This document shows, piece by piece, positions 8,742-16,971 of a DNA stretch of 64,000 bases. The notes under the pieces were generated by a model that saw only the letters and a program-made list of their open reading frames with translations, ran no database searches and was not told the DNA's origin. Numbering within the stretch: the stretch's first letter is position 1; each line of letters starts with the position of its first letter. Location of the stretch: NCBI GenBank assembly GCA_050789255.1, contig JBOZRQ010000057.1, positions 62,001-126,000 on the forward strand. The letters run 5' to 3'. Position numbers and translations under genes: made by a program. The DNA comes from JBOZRQ01 sp050789255 (lineage in GTDB: Bacteria; Bacillota; Sulfobacillia; Symbiobacteriales; Symbiobacteriaceae).

Positions 8742-9179
8742 TTACCGGTAGGTGAAGAGGCCAACTGCCTCGCCCGTGTTCGCGTCGATAACCACGTGCA
8801 CCTCACTGTTAACCACATGCTCACGCCCCGGGCCGCGTCCAACTTGATACGCAACGTCGTGGAATGTCACAACCCAGGCGGGAACCCTGAGGTGCTGGGG
8901 GGCCCTCCTGCCCCCGGCACCCTCATCTGTGTACAAAACGTATTTGGCAGTGGTCTTGGAAGCTTGCGCTGCCAAGGCCTCACCCAAGCGAACTCTTGCG
9001 GCTGCAATCGCCTGTGGTTCTTGCACCACCGCTGGGGTCGTCGGTTCTTCGAACCGAATGCCAATGGAGTCAGGAGACCTGTTCGAGGACCGTCCTTGCG
9101 CCGAGAGCACCACATAGCTAACAAGGAGCGTAGTCGGGATCACAACGGCAACGATCCATTGCCACGACATCCGCTTCAT
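8742..9179 (-). CDS. Membrane-anchored protein with PepSY-like C-terminus
   Basis: An unrecognised 145-residue protein. Residues about 4-25 form one hydrophobic segment (WQWIVAVVIPTTLLVSYVVL), so it is probably a single-pass or secreted protein. The C-terminal half (VPAWVVTFHDVAY... HVVIDANTGEAVGLFTYR) resembles a PepSY-type beta-sheet with the usual 'V-ID--TGE-V' strand. ATG at 9179 has GGGGGTG nine bases upstream; a GTG four codons earlier is possible. It lies 21 bases after the MerR gene, same strand, and may be co-transcribed. Function unknown. Confidence 0.6.
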   Translation of the reverse strand: MKRMSWQWIVAVVIPTTLLVSYVVLSAQGRSSNRSPDSIGIRFEEPTTPAVVQEPQAIAAARVRLGEALAAQASKTTAKYVLYTDEGAGGRRAPQHLRVPAWVVTFHDVAYQVGRGPGREHVVNSEVHVVIDANTGEAVGLFTYR

Positions 9180-9200
9180 GATGAAGGGCACCCCCAGGTG

Positions 9201-9584
9201 CTATCGTTCCTGACCCACCAGAATGACGCACTCCTCCGCCGTCAGGCAGCCGCAGCGCCGCACAGCGGCCAGCAGGACCTTCATCACGTGGAGCTTTTCG
9301 ATCAGGTCGTCGATCTCTCTTGTCTTCCGGTCGGTCAGCTCCGAGAGCGCCGCCTGGTCAGGGAGCGGATCGCTCTTCATGAGCAACTGAAGCTCCGCCA
9401 TCGAGAAGCCTGCCTGCTTGAAGAGTTGGATCGCATTCAGGCGCAGCAAGGTGTCCGCGCTGTAGCGGCGCTTTCCGCCAGCGCGCTCGGGGGCTGAGAT
9501 CAGGCCCAGGCTCTCGTAGTAGCGAATGGCGGAAGCCTGCACCCCAGCCCGCTTGGCCAGCTCACCGATCGACATCACTGACAC
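9201..9584 (-). CDS. MerR-family regulator with C-terminal Cys cluster (SoxR-like)
   Basis: A 127-residue MerR regulator: winged HTH at residues about 4-50 (SIGELAKRAGVQASAIRYYE), a coiled dimerisation helix, and a C-terminal RCGCLTAEEC segment. SoxR has four cysteines in CxxCxC-x5-C arrangement for its [2Fe-2S] cluster; here the CxC-x5-C part is present but the first Cys position is Val, so cluster binding is uncertain. GTG at 9584 is chosen because AAGGGGG lies eight bases upstream; the ATG at 9575 is too far. It is divergent from thioredoxin, with a MerR-type promoter between them. Confidence 0.85.
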   Translation of the reverse strand: MSVMSIGELAKRAGVQASAIRYYESLGLISAPERAGGKRRYSADTLLRLNAIQLFKQAGFSMAELQLLMKSDPLPDQAALSELTDRKTREIDDLIEKLHVMKVLLAAVRRCGCLTAEECVILVGQER

Positions 9585-9597
9585 GCGCAATTCCCCC

Positions 9598-9628
9598 TTG
9601 ACTTAAAGTTTACTTGAGGTTCTACACT
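9598..9628 (+). promoter_or_regulatory. MerR-type promoter for thioredoxin with SoxR-box-like dyad
   Basis: A -35 TTGACT (9598-9603) and -10 TACACT (9623-9628) are separated by 19 bases, the over-long spacer typical of MerR-activated promoters. The spacer holds the dyad CTTAAAGTTTACTTGAGG (from 9602), which matches the E. coli SoxR box CCTCAAGTTAACTTGAGG at 15 of 18 positions. It drives the thioredoxin gene at 9660 and overlaps the regulator's own leader. Confidence 0.7.
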
Positions 9629-9659
9629 CCGGGTAGACCCACACAAGGAGGAATCACGC

Positions 9660-9992
9660 TTGGTCAGTGAACATGTGGCGAACCTTACCGCTGCCAACTG
9701 GGCGGCCGAGGTGGAGCACTCGCAGATCCCGGTGCTGGTCGACTTCGGTGCAAACTGGTGCCCACCGTGCCGGCTGATCGCCCCGATCGTCGCCGACCTC
9801 GCCGCTGAGCACCGCGGCGCCCTCAAGGTGGGCGCCGTGGATGCCGATGCCGAGAGCGCCATCGTCGCCCGCTTCGGGGTGATGGGGCTCCCCACGCTCC
9901 TGATCTTCAAGGACGGCCGGCCGGTCGACAAGATCATCGGTTTTGTGCCCAAGCAGGAGCTGCAGCGGCGGCTAGCCCCTTATCTGGCCTAG
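9660..9992 (+). CDS. Thioredoxin with WCPPC active site
   Basis: A 110-residue cytoplasmic thioredoxin-fold protein. The active site is W33-C-P-P-C37 rather than the usual WCGPC; the second active-site proline is common in TlpA/ResA-like proteins and changes redox potential. The cis-Pro strand MGLPTLLIFKDGRPVD is intact, so the fold is complete. The start is TTG with AAGGAGG at good spacing. It is divergent from the MerR regulator and likely under its control. Its TAG overlaps the stop codon of the convergent esterase gene on a shared CTAG. Confidence 0.9.
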   Translation: MVSEHVANLTAANWAAEVEHSQIPVLVDFGANWCPPCRLIAPIVADLAAEHRGALKVGAVDADAESAIVARFGVMGLPTLLIFKDGRPVDKIIGFVPKQELQRRLAPYLA

Positions 9993-10693
9993 CCTCTGCC
10001 CAGAAACCGCAGCGAGAGGGGCCAGCCCTTCTGCATCACCCGCGGGCCGTGGCCCCCCTCGACCAGCTCGTGGCCAACCCGGGCGCCGAGCCGCCCAAGC
10101 AAGTCCATCATCGCCGCCCCGTTCCGCCGAGCGGGCGCCTCAAAGGGGTCGTCGGCATCCCCGTAGACGAACCAGCAGTCCGGCATCGGTCCCGGGTTGC
10201 GCCCCTCGATGCGCGCCATCGACTCAGCCAGGTACGAGTGGCTGATCTCGTTGCGCTCGCTCGACCAGATCATCCAGCCCGGCGCCTGGGCAGCGACCTT
10301 GCTGAAGAGCTCCGAGTAGAGGGCGCCTAGCTCCAGCACGTAGCCGGCCCCGGCGGAGTACCCCAGCAGCCAGCGGCCCTCACGGCTCGCTTTGACGCCG
10401 TAGGCTGCCTCCACCGCAGGCACCAGCTCGGTGGCCGCAAACCGGTATAGATCTAACTCGTCGTCACCATCCTCGAAGTCAATCCCCACGGCCAGGCAGG
10501 GCGCCACGGTTCCAGCGGCAATCTGCTCGTCGAGCCACTCGGAGAACCCGAACCGGAAGTGAAGAAAGCCAGGGCAGCAGTAAATCGCCGGGTATTGACC
10601 CGCCGGATCGTAGCCGGGGGGCAGGTAGACCTGAGCGGACCGCTCGCCCCGAAAGACGGTGCTGGGCACAGGAAGGGTCTTCACGTGCGGCAT
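9989..10693 (-). CDS. Alpha/beta-hydrolase, putative esterase (esterase D family)
   Basis: A 234-residue alpha/beta hydrolase of the enterochelin-esterase/esterase D type. The oxyanion stretch PAIYCCPGFLHF, the nucleophile elbow GYSAGAG and a late histidine in EGGHGPRVMQKGW, preceded by YGDADDP for the acid, give a complete candidate triad. No signal peptide is seen, so it is cytoplasmic. ATG at 10693 with AAGGAGAAG upstream. It is divergent from the SDR gene at 10737 with a very short gap, and convergent with thioredoxin. Substrate unknown. Confidence 0.8.
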   Translation of the reverse strand: MPHVKTLPVPSTVFRGERSAQVYLPPGYDPAGQYPAIYCCPGFLHFRFGFSEWLDEQIAAGTVAPCLAVGIDFEDGDDELDLYRFAATELVPAVEAAYGVKASREGRWLLGYSAGAGYVLELGALYSELFSKVAAQAPGWMIWSSERNEISHSYLAESMARIEGRNPGPMPDCWFVYGDADDPFEAPARRNGAAMMDLLGRLGARVGHELVEGGHGPRVMQKGWPLSLRFLGRG

Positions 10694-10736
10694 AGAACTA
10701 CTTCTCCTTCACATCTCTATCCATCGAGGGGAAACC

Positions 10737-11624
10737 ATGATCGCACTAGTGACTGGAGCAAACGGGTTTCTGGGCTCACGGGTGACGGCCTGCCTCCGCC
10801 AGCAGGGGGTGCGCGTGCGGGCCTTCGTGCGGCGCCCCGATTCCCTGGACGGCGCCCAGGTTGACGAGATCGCCACGGGAGATCTGAACGATGAGGCCGC
10901 AGTTATGGCTGCCGTTGCGGGAACCGACTACGTTGTGCACTGTGCCGCTGTACCGGGACCGGACCTCGCCACCAGCCTGAAGGTCAACGGCGAGGGGACG
11001 GGGCTCCTGGTCGAGGCCGCTCTCGCCCACGGCTGTGCTCGCTTCGTCCTCATCTCGACACAGAGCGTCTACGACAAGTCCACCACCGGCCCGGTCCCCG
11101 AGGATGCCCCCTACTGCACGGAGGGCACCCCGTACGACCTCGGCAAAGTTGCTGCGGAAAAGGCCGTACGGGCGGGCGAAGCCCGTGGCCTGAAGGCGGT
11201 CATCCTGCGCCCGCCCATGATCCTGGGCGCCCACCCCACCTCCATGTGGGGATTCAAGGTCGCCAAGGCGCTCCAGGCCGGGCGCTTCCCCATGGTCGGC
11301 GACGGCTCTAACACGGCGACCTACATCCACGTCGACAACCTCGCCCAGGTCGTGCACACCGTGCTATCGGCGCCACAGGCGGTCGGACAGGCCTACAACA
11401 CGGTCGACGGCTACACCACCTGGCGTGAGTACCTGGAACACTTCCGCACCTGGCTCGGGCTCGGTGAGATTCCTTCCATCGACCCGGCGTCGGCGCCACC
11501 CGCTTTCGGGTGGAAGGGCTACCCCTCGGGGGAGAAGCTGCGGCGGGAGCTGGGCTACACCCCGGTGCGCACCTACGAAGACGCCATGGCTGAGGTCCAC
11601 GCGTTTCTGAACACCGCACTGTAG
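10737..11624 (+). CDS. NAD-dependent epimerase/dehydratase (extended SDR)
   Basis: A 295-residue extended short-chain dehydrogenase. The Rossmann motif GANGFLGS follows the start directly, and the catalytic YDLGK (Tyr-x3-Lys) is preceded by STQSVYD. The late segment VGDGSNTATYIHVDNLAQ is typical of sugar-nucleotide or sterol-dehydrogenase-like members. ATG at 10737 has GAGGGGAAACC upstream; longer in-frame readings overlap the esterase promoter. A strong terminator follows. Substrate cannot be told. Confidence 0.85.
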   Translation: MIALVTGANGFLGSRVTACLRQQGVRVRAFVRRPDSLDGAQVDEIATGDLNDEAAVMAAVAGTDYVVHCAAVPGPDLATSLKVNGEGTGLLVEAALAHGCARFVLISTQSVYDKSTTGPVPEDAPYCTEGTPYDLGKVAAEKAVRAGEARGLKAVILRPPMILGAHPTSMWGFKVAKALQAGRFPMVGDGSNTATYIHVDNLAQVVHTVLSAPQAVGQAYNTVDGYTTWREYLEHFRTWLGLGEIPSIDPASAPPAFGWKGYPSGEKLRRELGYTPVRTYEDAMAEVHAFLNTAL

Positions 11625-11631
11625 TGCTTCG

Positions 11632-11659
11632 CCCACCCCTTAGCCCGGGGTGGGTTTTT
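11632..11659 (+). terminator. Rho-independent terminator after SDR gene
   Basis: CCCACCCC (11632-11639) and GGGGTGGG (11647-11654) form an 8-bp stem with a 7-base loop, followed by five T. Confidence 0.85.
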
Positions 11660-11664
11660 CCTTT

Positions 11665-11691
11665 CTGACATAGTATTATAATGAGTATAAT
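11665..11691 (+). promoter_or_regulatory. Candidate promoter of the secreted HEXXH protein
   Basis: CTGACA (11665-11670) is followed after 15 bases by TATAAT (11686-11691); a second TATAAT lies at 11677-11682. The spacer is short for a sigma-70 type promoter, but this A/T-rich island directly follows the terminator and precedes the start at 11720. Confidence 0.4.
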
Positions 11692-11719
11692 ATTTCGGAT
11701 GAGAGAGGCGACGCAACGC

Positions 11720-14080
11720 ATGCGAAAAAGGTTGGCCCTACTCCTGACACTGCTCCTGGCGCTTGGATGGGCGCCGGCCGTGCGCGCAGCGGATGCGCCC
11801 ACGCTGACCGCCTCCGCCACCACCCTGGGAACGCGGGGCACCGTCACCCTCACCGCCAGCGGCACGGCAGTGACCTGGACCATCACGAAGGGCCAGGGCA
11901 CGCTCTCGGCTGCCTCCGGGACCAAGGTCACCTTTCAGGCCTCGGCGCTGAGCGGGCCTGTGACGGTGCGTGCGTCCCTGACCGCCGACCCCAAGAAGTT
12001 CAGCGAACTCACCCTGCAGGTGAACGGCGGTCCCGTCCACGTCATGCCGGCAACCGGGCTGATTACGGCGCCGGCCAACTACATCGACCTCGAAGGCAAG
12101 ACGCTTCGCTATGCACCGAAGACCGGCGGCGGCTATGGCCTGGAGGTGCTGCCTCTGAAGTACCGGGAGCCCTCCGGCAAACCCCTCGCAGTGGAGAAGT
12201 CGGTGGCGCCCTGGCCGGCACGGGGCTGGAAGGTCGACCTCCCCTTCGAGTTTCCCTTCGGGGGCAAACGGTGGAAGAGCCTGTTCGTCAACTACTTCGG
12301 CAACATCTCGTTCGGCCGGCCCGAGGGTGACTTTTACACCACCGTGCGATCCCCATGGCCTGACGGCACCATGCGTTCGATGGCCGCCTCCATCGACGCC
12401 CAGGCCGCTGCGGGCCAGGAGTACATCATCGCGGCGCTCTGGAACTATTACCATGATGGCGATCCAGGCGCCATCACGGTCAATACCGATGCCTCGGGCG
12501 TCGTCGTGACCTGGAACGTCCGTCGGATGGACGGGCACATCGGCTTCGAAGAGAAGACCAAGCCCGGCCTCTTCCAAGCCAGGTTGGAGCCCTCGGGCGC
12601 CATCGAACTATCGTACAAGAGCCTGCCGGAAAAGGACGGGATCGTGGGTCTCTTCCCGGGCCTGAGCGGAATCACGGGCACGCGCCTCGATCGTGCGGAC
12701 GACCCGCAAGACGCCCCCGACCCCAAGGTCGATATCCGGGCGCTGGACGTGTATGACCAGGGCACGGTGATCATCTTCACCCTCACCATGGGCGCCGATG
12801 TCCCGACGAAGGTCGATCAGGGCGACCTGATGCACCGCGTCTTCCTGGATTACGGCGACAAACACTGCGCTGTGTACACTTCGGTGAAGAGCGCCGTACA
12901 GATCGCCAGCGACTGCGGGTTTACACCAGGGGTTTCGGTGAGCGGCAAACAGGTGAGCCTCCTAGTCCCGCGCTCTGCGCTGGGCGGCGCCAAGAGGGTC
13001 AAATGGGGCGCCGATGTGGTCTGGTGGGGCTTCGACGGCCGCTTTGACCAGCTCGCCTTCACCGACCACCGGCCCTTCCCGGTCTCCGAGTACAAGCTCG
13101 ACTTGAGCGCAGCAGGCGGGAAGACCCTGACCGGGAACGCCTACGAAATCTTCCATTACCCGGGCTTCCCGAAGCGCCCGGAGGAGGTCTTCCCGGCCGT
13201 CTACAACAAGTTCCCGGCGGGCGACGACCTCGCCGTGATCTACACCGATTTCCGTGTGGATGCCCTCTTCGCCTCCGGCAACGGCTCGGGCCGGATCAAC
13301 ACAGCCATACAGGGCATCGGTGAGGCGTATGCCCGCCCCAGGGCCGGGACCGAGTTCGGATCACCCCGCCTCCAGGCCACCATGGCACCGGTCTACATTG
13401 GCAGCCCCTTCATGGCCGAGACCTTTATAGACGGGGGCCGCACCGTCAGGAACTTCGGGCGCGGCCTGGACTGGATCGCTCACGAGCTGGTGCACAGCTG
13501 GGGCGCGGGTCTGAAGTTCGTCAATCCGGTCACCCGCAAGGTCGAGCCGCTCTATCAGAACGAGCCGTGCCAGTGCCACTGGTCCGAGTGGATTCATTTG
13601 CCCTCCTACGCCCAGGTCCTGAGCGAGTACGGCGGGGACTACAAGGAGCACACGATTATGTGGGCCGGCCAGGGCAGTTACTGGTCCGAGAACGGTGACG
13701 GGACCTTTACCCGCCACCCCAAGCCCTATCACTTCCCGGCCGGCCTTTCGGCACTGGATCTCTATATCATGGGCCTGCTCCCGGCGGAGAAGGTGCCCGA
13801 CACCTTCATGCTCACCGATGTGACCGAGCTCGGTGACGGGCGGGTGCGGGCAAAAAAGGTCCCGGTGCGCATTGCGGATATCATCGCTGCCATGGGCCCC
13901 CGGAACCCGGGGCACGACCAGAGCCAGAAGCGGTTCACCCTGGGCGTCTACCTGTTGACCGAGCCCGGCCGCGAGGCGGACCCGGCGATGCTCAAGCGGG
14001 CGCAGGACCTGGGCGCCGCCATCGGCCGCCACTTTGTTCTCATGAGCGGCAACCGCATGGAGGTCACGTTAACTCGCTAA
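11720..14080 (+). CDS. Secreted protein with Ig-like domain and HEXXH metallopeptidase motif
   Basis: A 786-residue exported protein. Residues 1-24 are a signal peptide (basic start, Leu-rich core, AVRAAD cleavage). An invasin-like Ig domain follows (about 25-110, Thr/Ser-rich), then a nidogen-like segment around VNYFGNISFG, then a long beta-rich region, and finally H588-E-L-V-H592 in WIAHELVHSWG, the zinc-binding HEXXH of metallopeptidases; a third ligand is not obvious. Many Trp/Tyr and PYHFPAGLSALDLYIMGL downstream suggest a conserved peptidase core of a family I do not recognise. The ATG at 11720 has GAGAGGCGA upstream. It overlaps the convergent MFS gene by 12 bases at the 3' ends. Confidence 0.75.
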   Translation: MRKRLALLLTLLLALGWAPAVRAADAPTLTASATTLGTRGTVTLTASGTAVTWTITKGQGTLSAASGTKVTFQASALSGPVTVRASLTADPKKFSELTLQVNGGPVHVMPATGLITAPANYIDLEGKTLRYAPKTGGGYGLEVLPLKYREPSGKPLAVEKSVAPWPARGWKVDLPFEFPFGGKRWKSLFVNYFGNISFGRPEGDFYTTVRSPWPDGTMRSMAASIDAQAAAGQEYIIAALWNYYHDGDPGAITVNTDASGVVVTWNVRRMDGHIGFEEKTKPGLFQARLEPSGAIELSYKSLPEKDGIVGLFPGLSGITGTRLDRADDPQDAPDPKVDIRALDVYDQGTVIIFTLTMGADVPTKVDQGDLMHRVFLDYGDKHCAVYTSVKSAVQIASDCGFTPGVSVSGKQVSLLVPRSALGGAKRVKWGADVVWWGFDGRFDQLAFTDHRPFPVSEYKLDLSAAGGKTLTGNAYEIFHYPGFPKRPEEVFPAVYNKFPAGDDLAVIYTDFRVDALFASGNGSGRINTAIQGIGEAYARPRAGTEFGSPRLQATMAPVYIGSPFMAETFIDGGRTVRNFGRGLDWIAHELVHSWGAGLKFVNPVTRKVEPLYQNEPCQCHWSEWIHLPSYAQVLSEYGGDYKEHTIMWAGQGSYWSENGDGTFTRHPKPYHFPAGLSALDLYIMGLLPAEKVPDTFMLTDVTELGDGRVRAKKVPVRIADIIAAMGPRNPGHDQSQKRFTLGVYLLTEPGREADPAMLKRAQDLGAAIGRHFVLMSGNRMEVTLTR

Positions 14081-15307
14081 TGCAGCCGCCCGGGCGCCCT
14101 GCTGCTCCCCATCGATGGAGCGCAGGGCGCTGCTGCTTATGGCCAGCAGGGCCACGACCACAGGCACCAGGCCGAAGGCGGCATACATGACGGGCAGGCC
14201 GGCCTGATCCGCCACCAGGGAGCCGAGGAAGGACGAGAGCGGCATAACCCCCCAGGCGATGGTGAGCCGCACCGAGTTGACCCGCCCCTGCAGATTCAGG
14301 GGCACCATGCGCTGGAACAAGGCCTGGTTCTGGGGGTTGAACATGCCTAGGCCGACGCCGCAGAGAATCAGCAAAGCGGCGGCGGGCAGTATGTAGCCGC
14401 GGCCCATGAACGCCATCGACGAGACGGTGATGCCGCTGAGCACCAGCGGCATCATCATGGCGAGGCGGCGGCGCTTGATCTCGCCGGTCCAGCCCAGGAG
14501 CATGCTGCCGAGGAAGGCCCCCGCCGTGATGCAGGAGCCCAGCAAACCCACGGTCTGGGCGGTACCGCCGAGTTGCTCCCGCACAAATGGGACCATCATG
14601 GTGCTGCCGGCGTTGGTGGCAAAGTTGAGGGCAGCCACGGCCACCATGACAACCAGCAGGGCGGGGATTTGACGGAAGACCAGGAAGCCTTCAGCCATCT
14701 GCTCCCAGTAGCTGCCGGCGGTCCCGCCGGTGCGCTGCGGCACCTTCCCAATCTCCTGGGGAATCAGCATCAGGGAGATGGCGCCAAGCAGGTAGCTTGC
14801 CACATCGATCACCATGGCGGGCACCGGACCCAAGGCGGCGACGAGGGCGCCGGCAGCCACGGGACCCAGCAGTCCGACCCCGGTGGTGAGGCTCTGCGAG
14901 ACAGAGTTGGCCCGAAGCAGCTGCTCCCGGGGCACGATCATCGGCATCAGGGAGAAGGCTGCGGGAGCATATAGGGCGCGGCTGAGTCCGGCAAGCACGG
15001 CGATTCCGTACAGGTGCCACACCTGGAGCACCCCGGTCAGGGCGAGCACCGGCGTAATGGCGTATACCAGCGCCTGCAGGAGGTTCAGGTTGCGCAGGAG
15101 CGCGATGCGATTAAAGCGGTCCACCAGCGGTCCGCCCAGCAGGCGCAGGAGCGTCTCGGGCAGGGCGCCCAGCATGAAGATCGTGCCCATGGCCAGCTTC
15201 GAGCCGGTCAGCTCGTAAACGAGCCACGCCTGGGCAATGGTGCCGAAGCTGGTGCCCAGCATGTTGATCGTGTGGCCGGTCATGATGGTCCAAAACCTGC
15301 GATTCAT
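14069..15307 (-). CDS. MFS transporter (EntS-like MFS_3 family)
   Basis: A 412-residue major facilitator with about 12 helices, resembling the enterobactin/macrolide exporter group (MFS_3): N-terminal FGTIAQAWLVYELTGS, and the loop motif PLVDRFNRIALL between helices 2 and 3, then SLMPMIVPREQLLRANS. It is an inner-membrane efflux pump, substrate unknown. ATG at 15307 with GGGAGGAATCTAG. It is divergent from the ArsR-like regulator at 15501 across a promoter region with repeated ATGGAAC boxes, so it is probably repressed by that regulator. Confidence 0.88.
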   Translation of the reverse strand: MNRRFWTIMTGHTINMLGTSFGTIAQAWLVYELTGSKLAMGTIFMLGALPETLLRLLGGPLVDRFNRIALLRNLNLLQALVYAITPVLALTGVLQVWHLYGIAVLAGLSRALYAPAAFSLMPMIVPREQLLRANSVSQSLTTGVGLLGPVAAGALVAALGPVPAMVIDVASYLLGAISLMLIPQEIGKVPQRTGGTAGSYWEQMAEGFLVFRQIPALLVVMVAVAALNFATNAGSTMMVPFVREQLGGTAQTVGLLGSCITAGAFLGSMLLGWTGEIKRRRLAMMMPLVLSGITVSSMAFMGRGYILPAAALLILCGVGLGMFNPQNQALFQRMVPLNLQGRVNSVRLTIAWGVMPLSSFLGSLVADQAGLPVMYAAFGLVPVVVALLAISSSALRSIDGEQQGARAAALAS

Positions 15308-15341
15308 CTAGATTCCTCCCTGCGATCTTTGTTCTACTTTT

Positions 15342-15424
15342 ATGGAACAGAATACGATGATGATAATACAATGGAACTACAGTGTGGTCAATAGTGGAAA
15401 TGGAACTGCGTAATCCTGTTCCAT
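15342..15424. promoter_or_regulatory. Three evenly spaced ATGGAAC boxes plus inverted copy
   Basis: ATGGAAC occurs at 15342-15348, 15371-15377 and 15400-15406, exactly 29 bases apart, and its inverse GTTCCAT at 15418-15424 forms a dyad with the third box. The array sits between the divergent MFS and ArsR-like genes and is a strong operator candidate for the latter. Confidence 0.6.
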
Positions 15425-15500
15425 TTGGGTTGATTTGCCCCCGAAAGTTCTCTATGATGATAGGCGAATGGCACCAGACGATCCAAAGGGGTTTGACACG

Positions 15501-16418
15501 ATGTATCAGGTGCTCGTCAGCTTCGCTCCCGCCCATGAGCTGGTCTTGAGCTTGGATGCCTTCCTATATACCGCCAACAAGGGCATGGACATGGGTCCGG
15601 AGTGGGTGAGCGAGGTCAGCGCCCGCATGGGCGCCGATAAGGCGGCGTCCCTACGCTGGGCAACCGCCATTGACCCCTTTGCCCTGTCCCTGCTGGTTTG
15701 GCAGTGCCCCGGCACCCCTGGACCGGAGGAGTTCCTGCAGTGGCTGTCCGCCTTGACGCCAGGGCAGCTCTACGAGCGGATGTCCCCCTATGTGCCGCCC
15801 CAGAAGGCCGACCTTCTGCGCGACCTGGGCCAGTGGCAGGGCCATGTCGTCCAAGTGCTCCGCACCTGGCACGAAGGCTACTTCCGTGCGGTCGAGCCCC
15901 GCCTGCTGGCCGCCCTGGCCGCGGACGCCGAGCGGCGGCGTGGCGAGGCGGCTACGGCTGACCCCGTCGCTCTGGTCGAAGAGGCGACCACCGGCCTTCG
16001 GGTGGAGTCGGAGAGTCTGGACCAGGTGCTCCTGGTGCCCCAGACACATCTCCGGCCCCTGGTGCGGTTCGCCAAGTGCAACCGGCTGCTGATTTGCCTC
16101 TACCCGTTGGATGCGGCCCCCACCGTCCCAGGCAGGCCTGCACCGGATCTCATGCGAACCGTGCGGGCCCTGGCCGACGAAAATCGCCTTCGGATCATGC
16201 ACTTCCTGGCCGACAGCCAGCCGCGGAGCTTCACCGACGTCATGAAGAACGTCGGCCTGGCCAAGAACACCATTCACTATCACCTGTCCGCCTTGCGCAC
16301 GGCAGGGCTGGTTCGGTTTCATCTGTCCAGTGAGTGCGACACCTTTCTGTACACGGCCCGGCGCTCCGCGCTGGACGAGATCGGCCCCCGCCTTCAGCGC
16401 TTCCTCGACGAGCGATAG
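15501..16418 (+). CDS. ArsR-type regulator with large N-terminal domain
   Basis: A 305-residue protein with a winged HTH at the C-terminus (about 225-290: MRTVRALADENRLRIMHFLA, then KNTIHYHLSALRTAGLV) and a long helical N-terminal domain of the DUF5937 kind. The same layout recurs at 31913. The ATG at 15501 is preferred, with AAAGGGG ten bases upstream and a family-like MYQVLVSF start; an ATG at 15468 is possible. It is divergent from an MFS exporter and probably controls it in response to a ligand bound by the N-terminal domain, which is inferred. Confidence 0.8.
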   Translation: MYQVLVSFAPAHELVLSLDAFLYTANKGMDMGPEWVSEVSARMGADKAASLRWATAIDPFALSLLVWQCPGTPGPEEFLQWLSALTPGQLYERMSPYVPPQKADLLRDLGQWQGHVVQVLRTWHEGYFRAVEPRLLAALAADAERRRGEAATADPVALVEEATTGLRVESESLDQVLLVPQTHLRPLVRFAKCNRLLICLYPLDAAPTVPGRPAPDLMRTVRALADENRLRIMHFLADSQPRSFTDVMKNVGLAKNTIHYHLSALRTAGLVRFHLSSECDTFLYTARRSALDEIGPRLQRFLDER

Positions 16419-16558
16419 GCGCGCAAGTGCCGTTTTCATGACACCAACGGCTCATCTGGCGGTCGTACTTTGAATCCTCCCAGCGCCGAATACCGGATGT
16501 TGAGCCTTTGCGAGATAATCTCCACAGAGGCCCAAATCAGAGTCCGGGAGGGATTGCG

Positions 16559-16855
16559 ATGAATCTGTTCCGGAAGGCGCTCCAGACGGCGTGCCACAAC
16601 GAGGCTTGTCGCGATGGCAACCTCATTTACTTCGGTCCGGCGGACCGTTTCGTCCCGATCGACTGGGTTGAGCGCATGGCCGAGCACGAGTGGGATTGCA
16701 CGGAGACCGGCGGCTGCAAGCACCCCGCCTGCAAGACCGACGGTTGCTACCGTGGCCAGTGGGCCGGCGAGGACTGGATCTGCGAGGCCCTCGTCATGGA
16801 CGGGCATGCTGTTCAGGTCCCCTTCGCCCGCATCATGCAAAACCTATCCGCTTAA
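16559..16855 (+). CDS. Small Cys-rich protein, unknown
   Basis: An unrecognised 98-residue protein with seven cysteines: CHNEAC near residue 15, then CTETGGCKHPACKTDGC around residues 48-64, and one in DWICEAL. The spacing could bind zinc or an Fe-S cluster. No signal peptide or membrane segment is seen. The ATG at 16559 has GGGAGGG at good spacing, which supports real translation. A terminator follows at 16866. It stands alone between two ArsR-regulated exporter modules. Confidence 0.65.
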   Translation: MNLFRKALQTACHNEACRDGNLIYFGPADRFVPIDWVERMAEHEWDCTETGGCKHPACKTDGCYRGQWAGEDWICEALVMDGHAVQVPFARIMQNLSA

Positions 16856-16858
16856 ACG

Positions 16859-16903
16859 CATGGACGAGCCCTCACCGATCACCGGTGAGGGCTCAAGTTT
16901 TCC
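16859..16903 (+). terminator. Terminator hairpin, copy 1 of a duplicated 38-base element
   Basis: GAGCCCTCACCG (16866-16877) pairs perfectly with CGGTGAGGGCTC (16883-16894), loop ATCAC, followed by AAGTTTT. Bases 16859-16896 recur at 18921-18958 with one mismatch; the two copies bracket the ArsR/MFS pair. Confidence 0.85.
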
Positions 16904-16910
16904 ATACGGG

Positions 16911-16942
16911 TTGACAGATATATCGACATGTGTCTATATATT
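16911..16942 (+). promoter_or_regulatory. Promoter with ArsR-type palindromic operator
   Basis: TTGACA (16911-16916) is followed by a TATATA/TATATT -10 at 16935-16942. Between and over these lies a 24-base dyad: ATATATCGACA (16918-16928), TG, TGTCTATATAT (16931-16941), with one mismatch between arms. A bound ArsR dimer would block the promoter of its own gene at 16972. Confidence 0.75.
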
Positions 16943-16971
16943 GTTGAGGTCCAGCTCGTGGAGGTGTCTCC

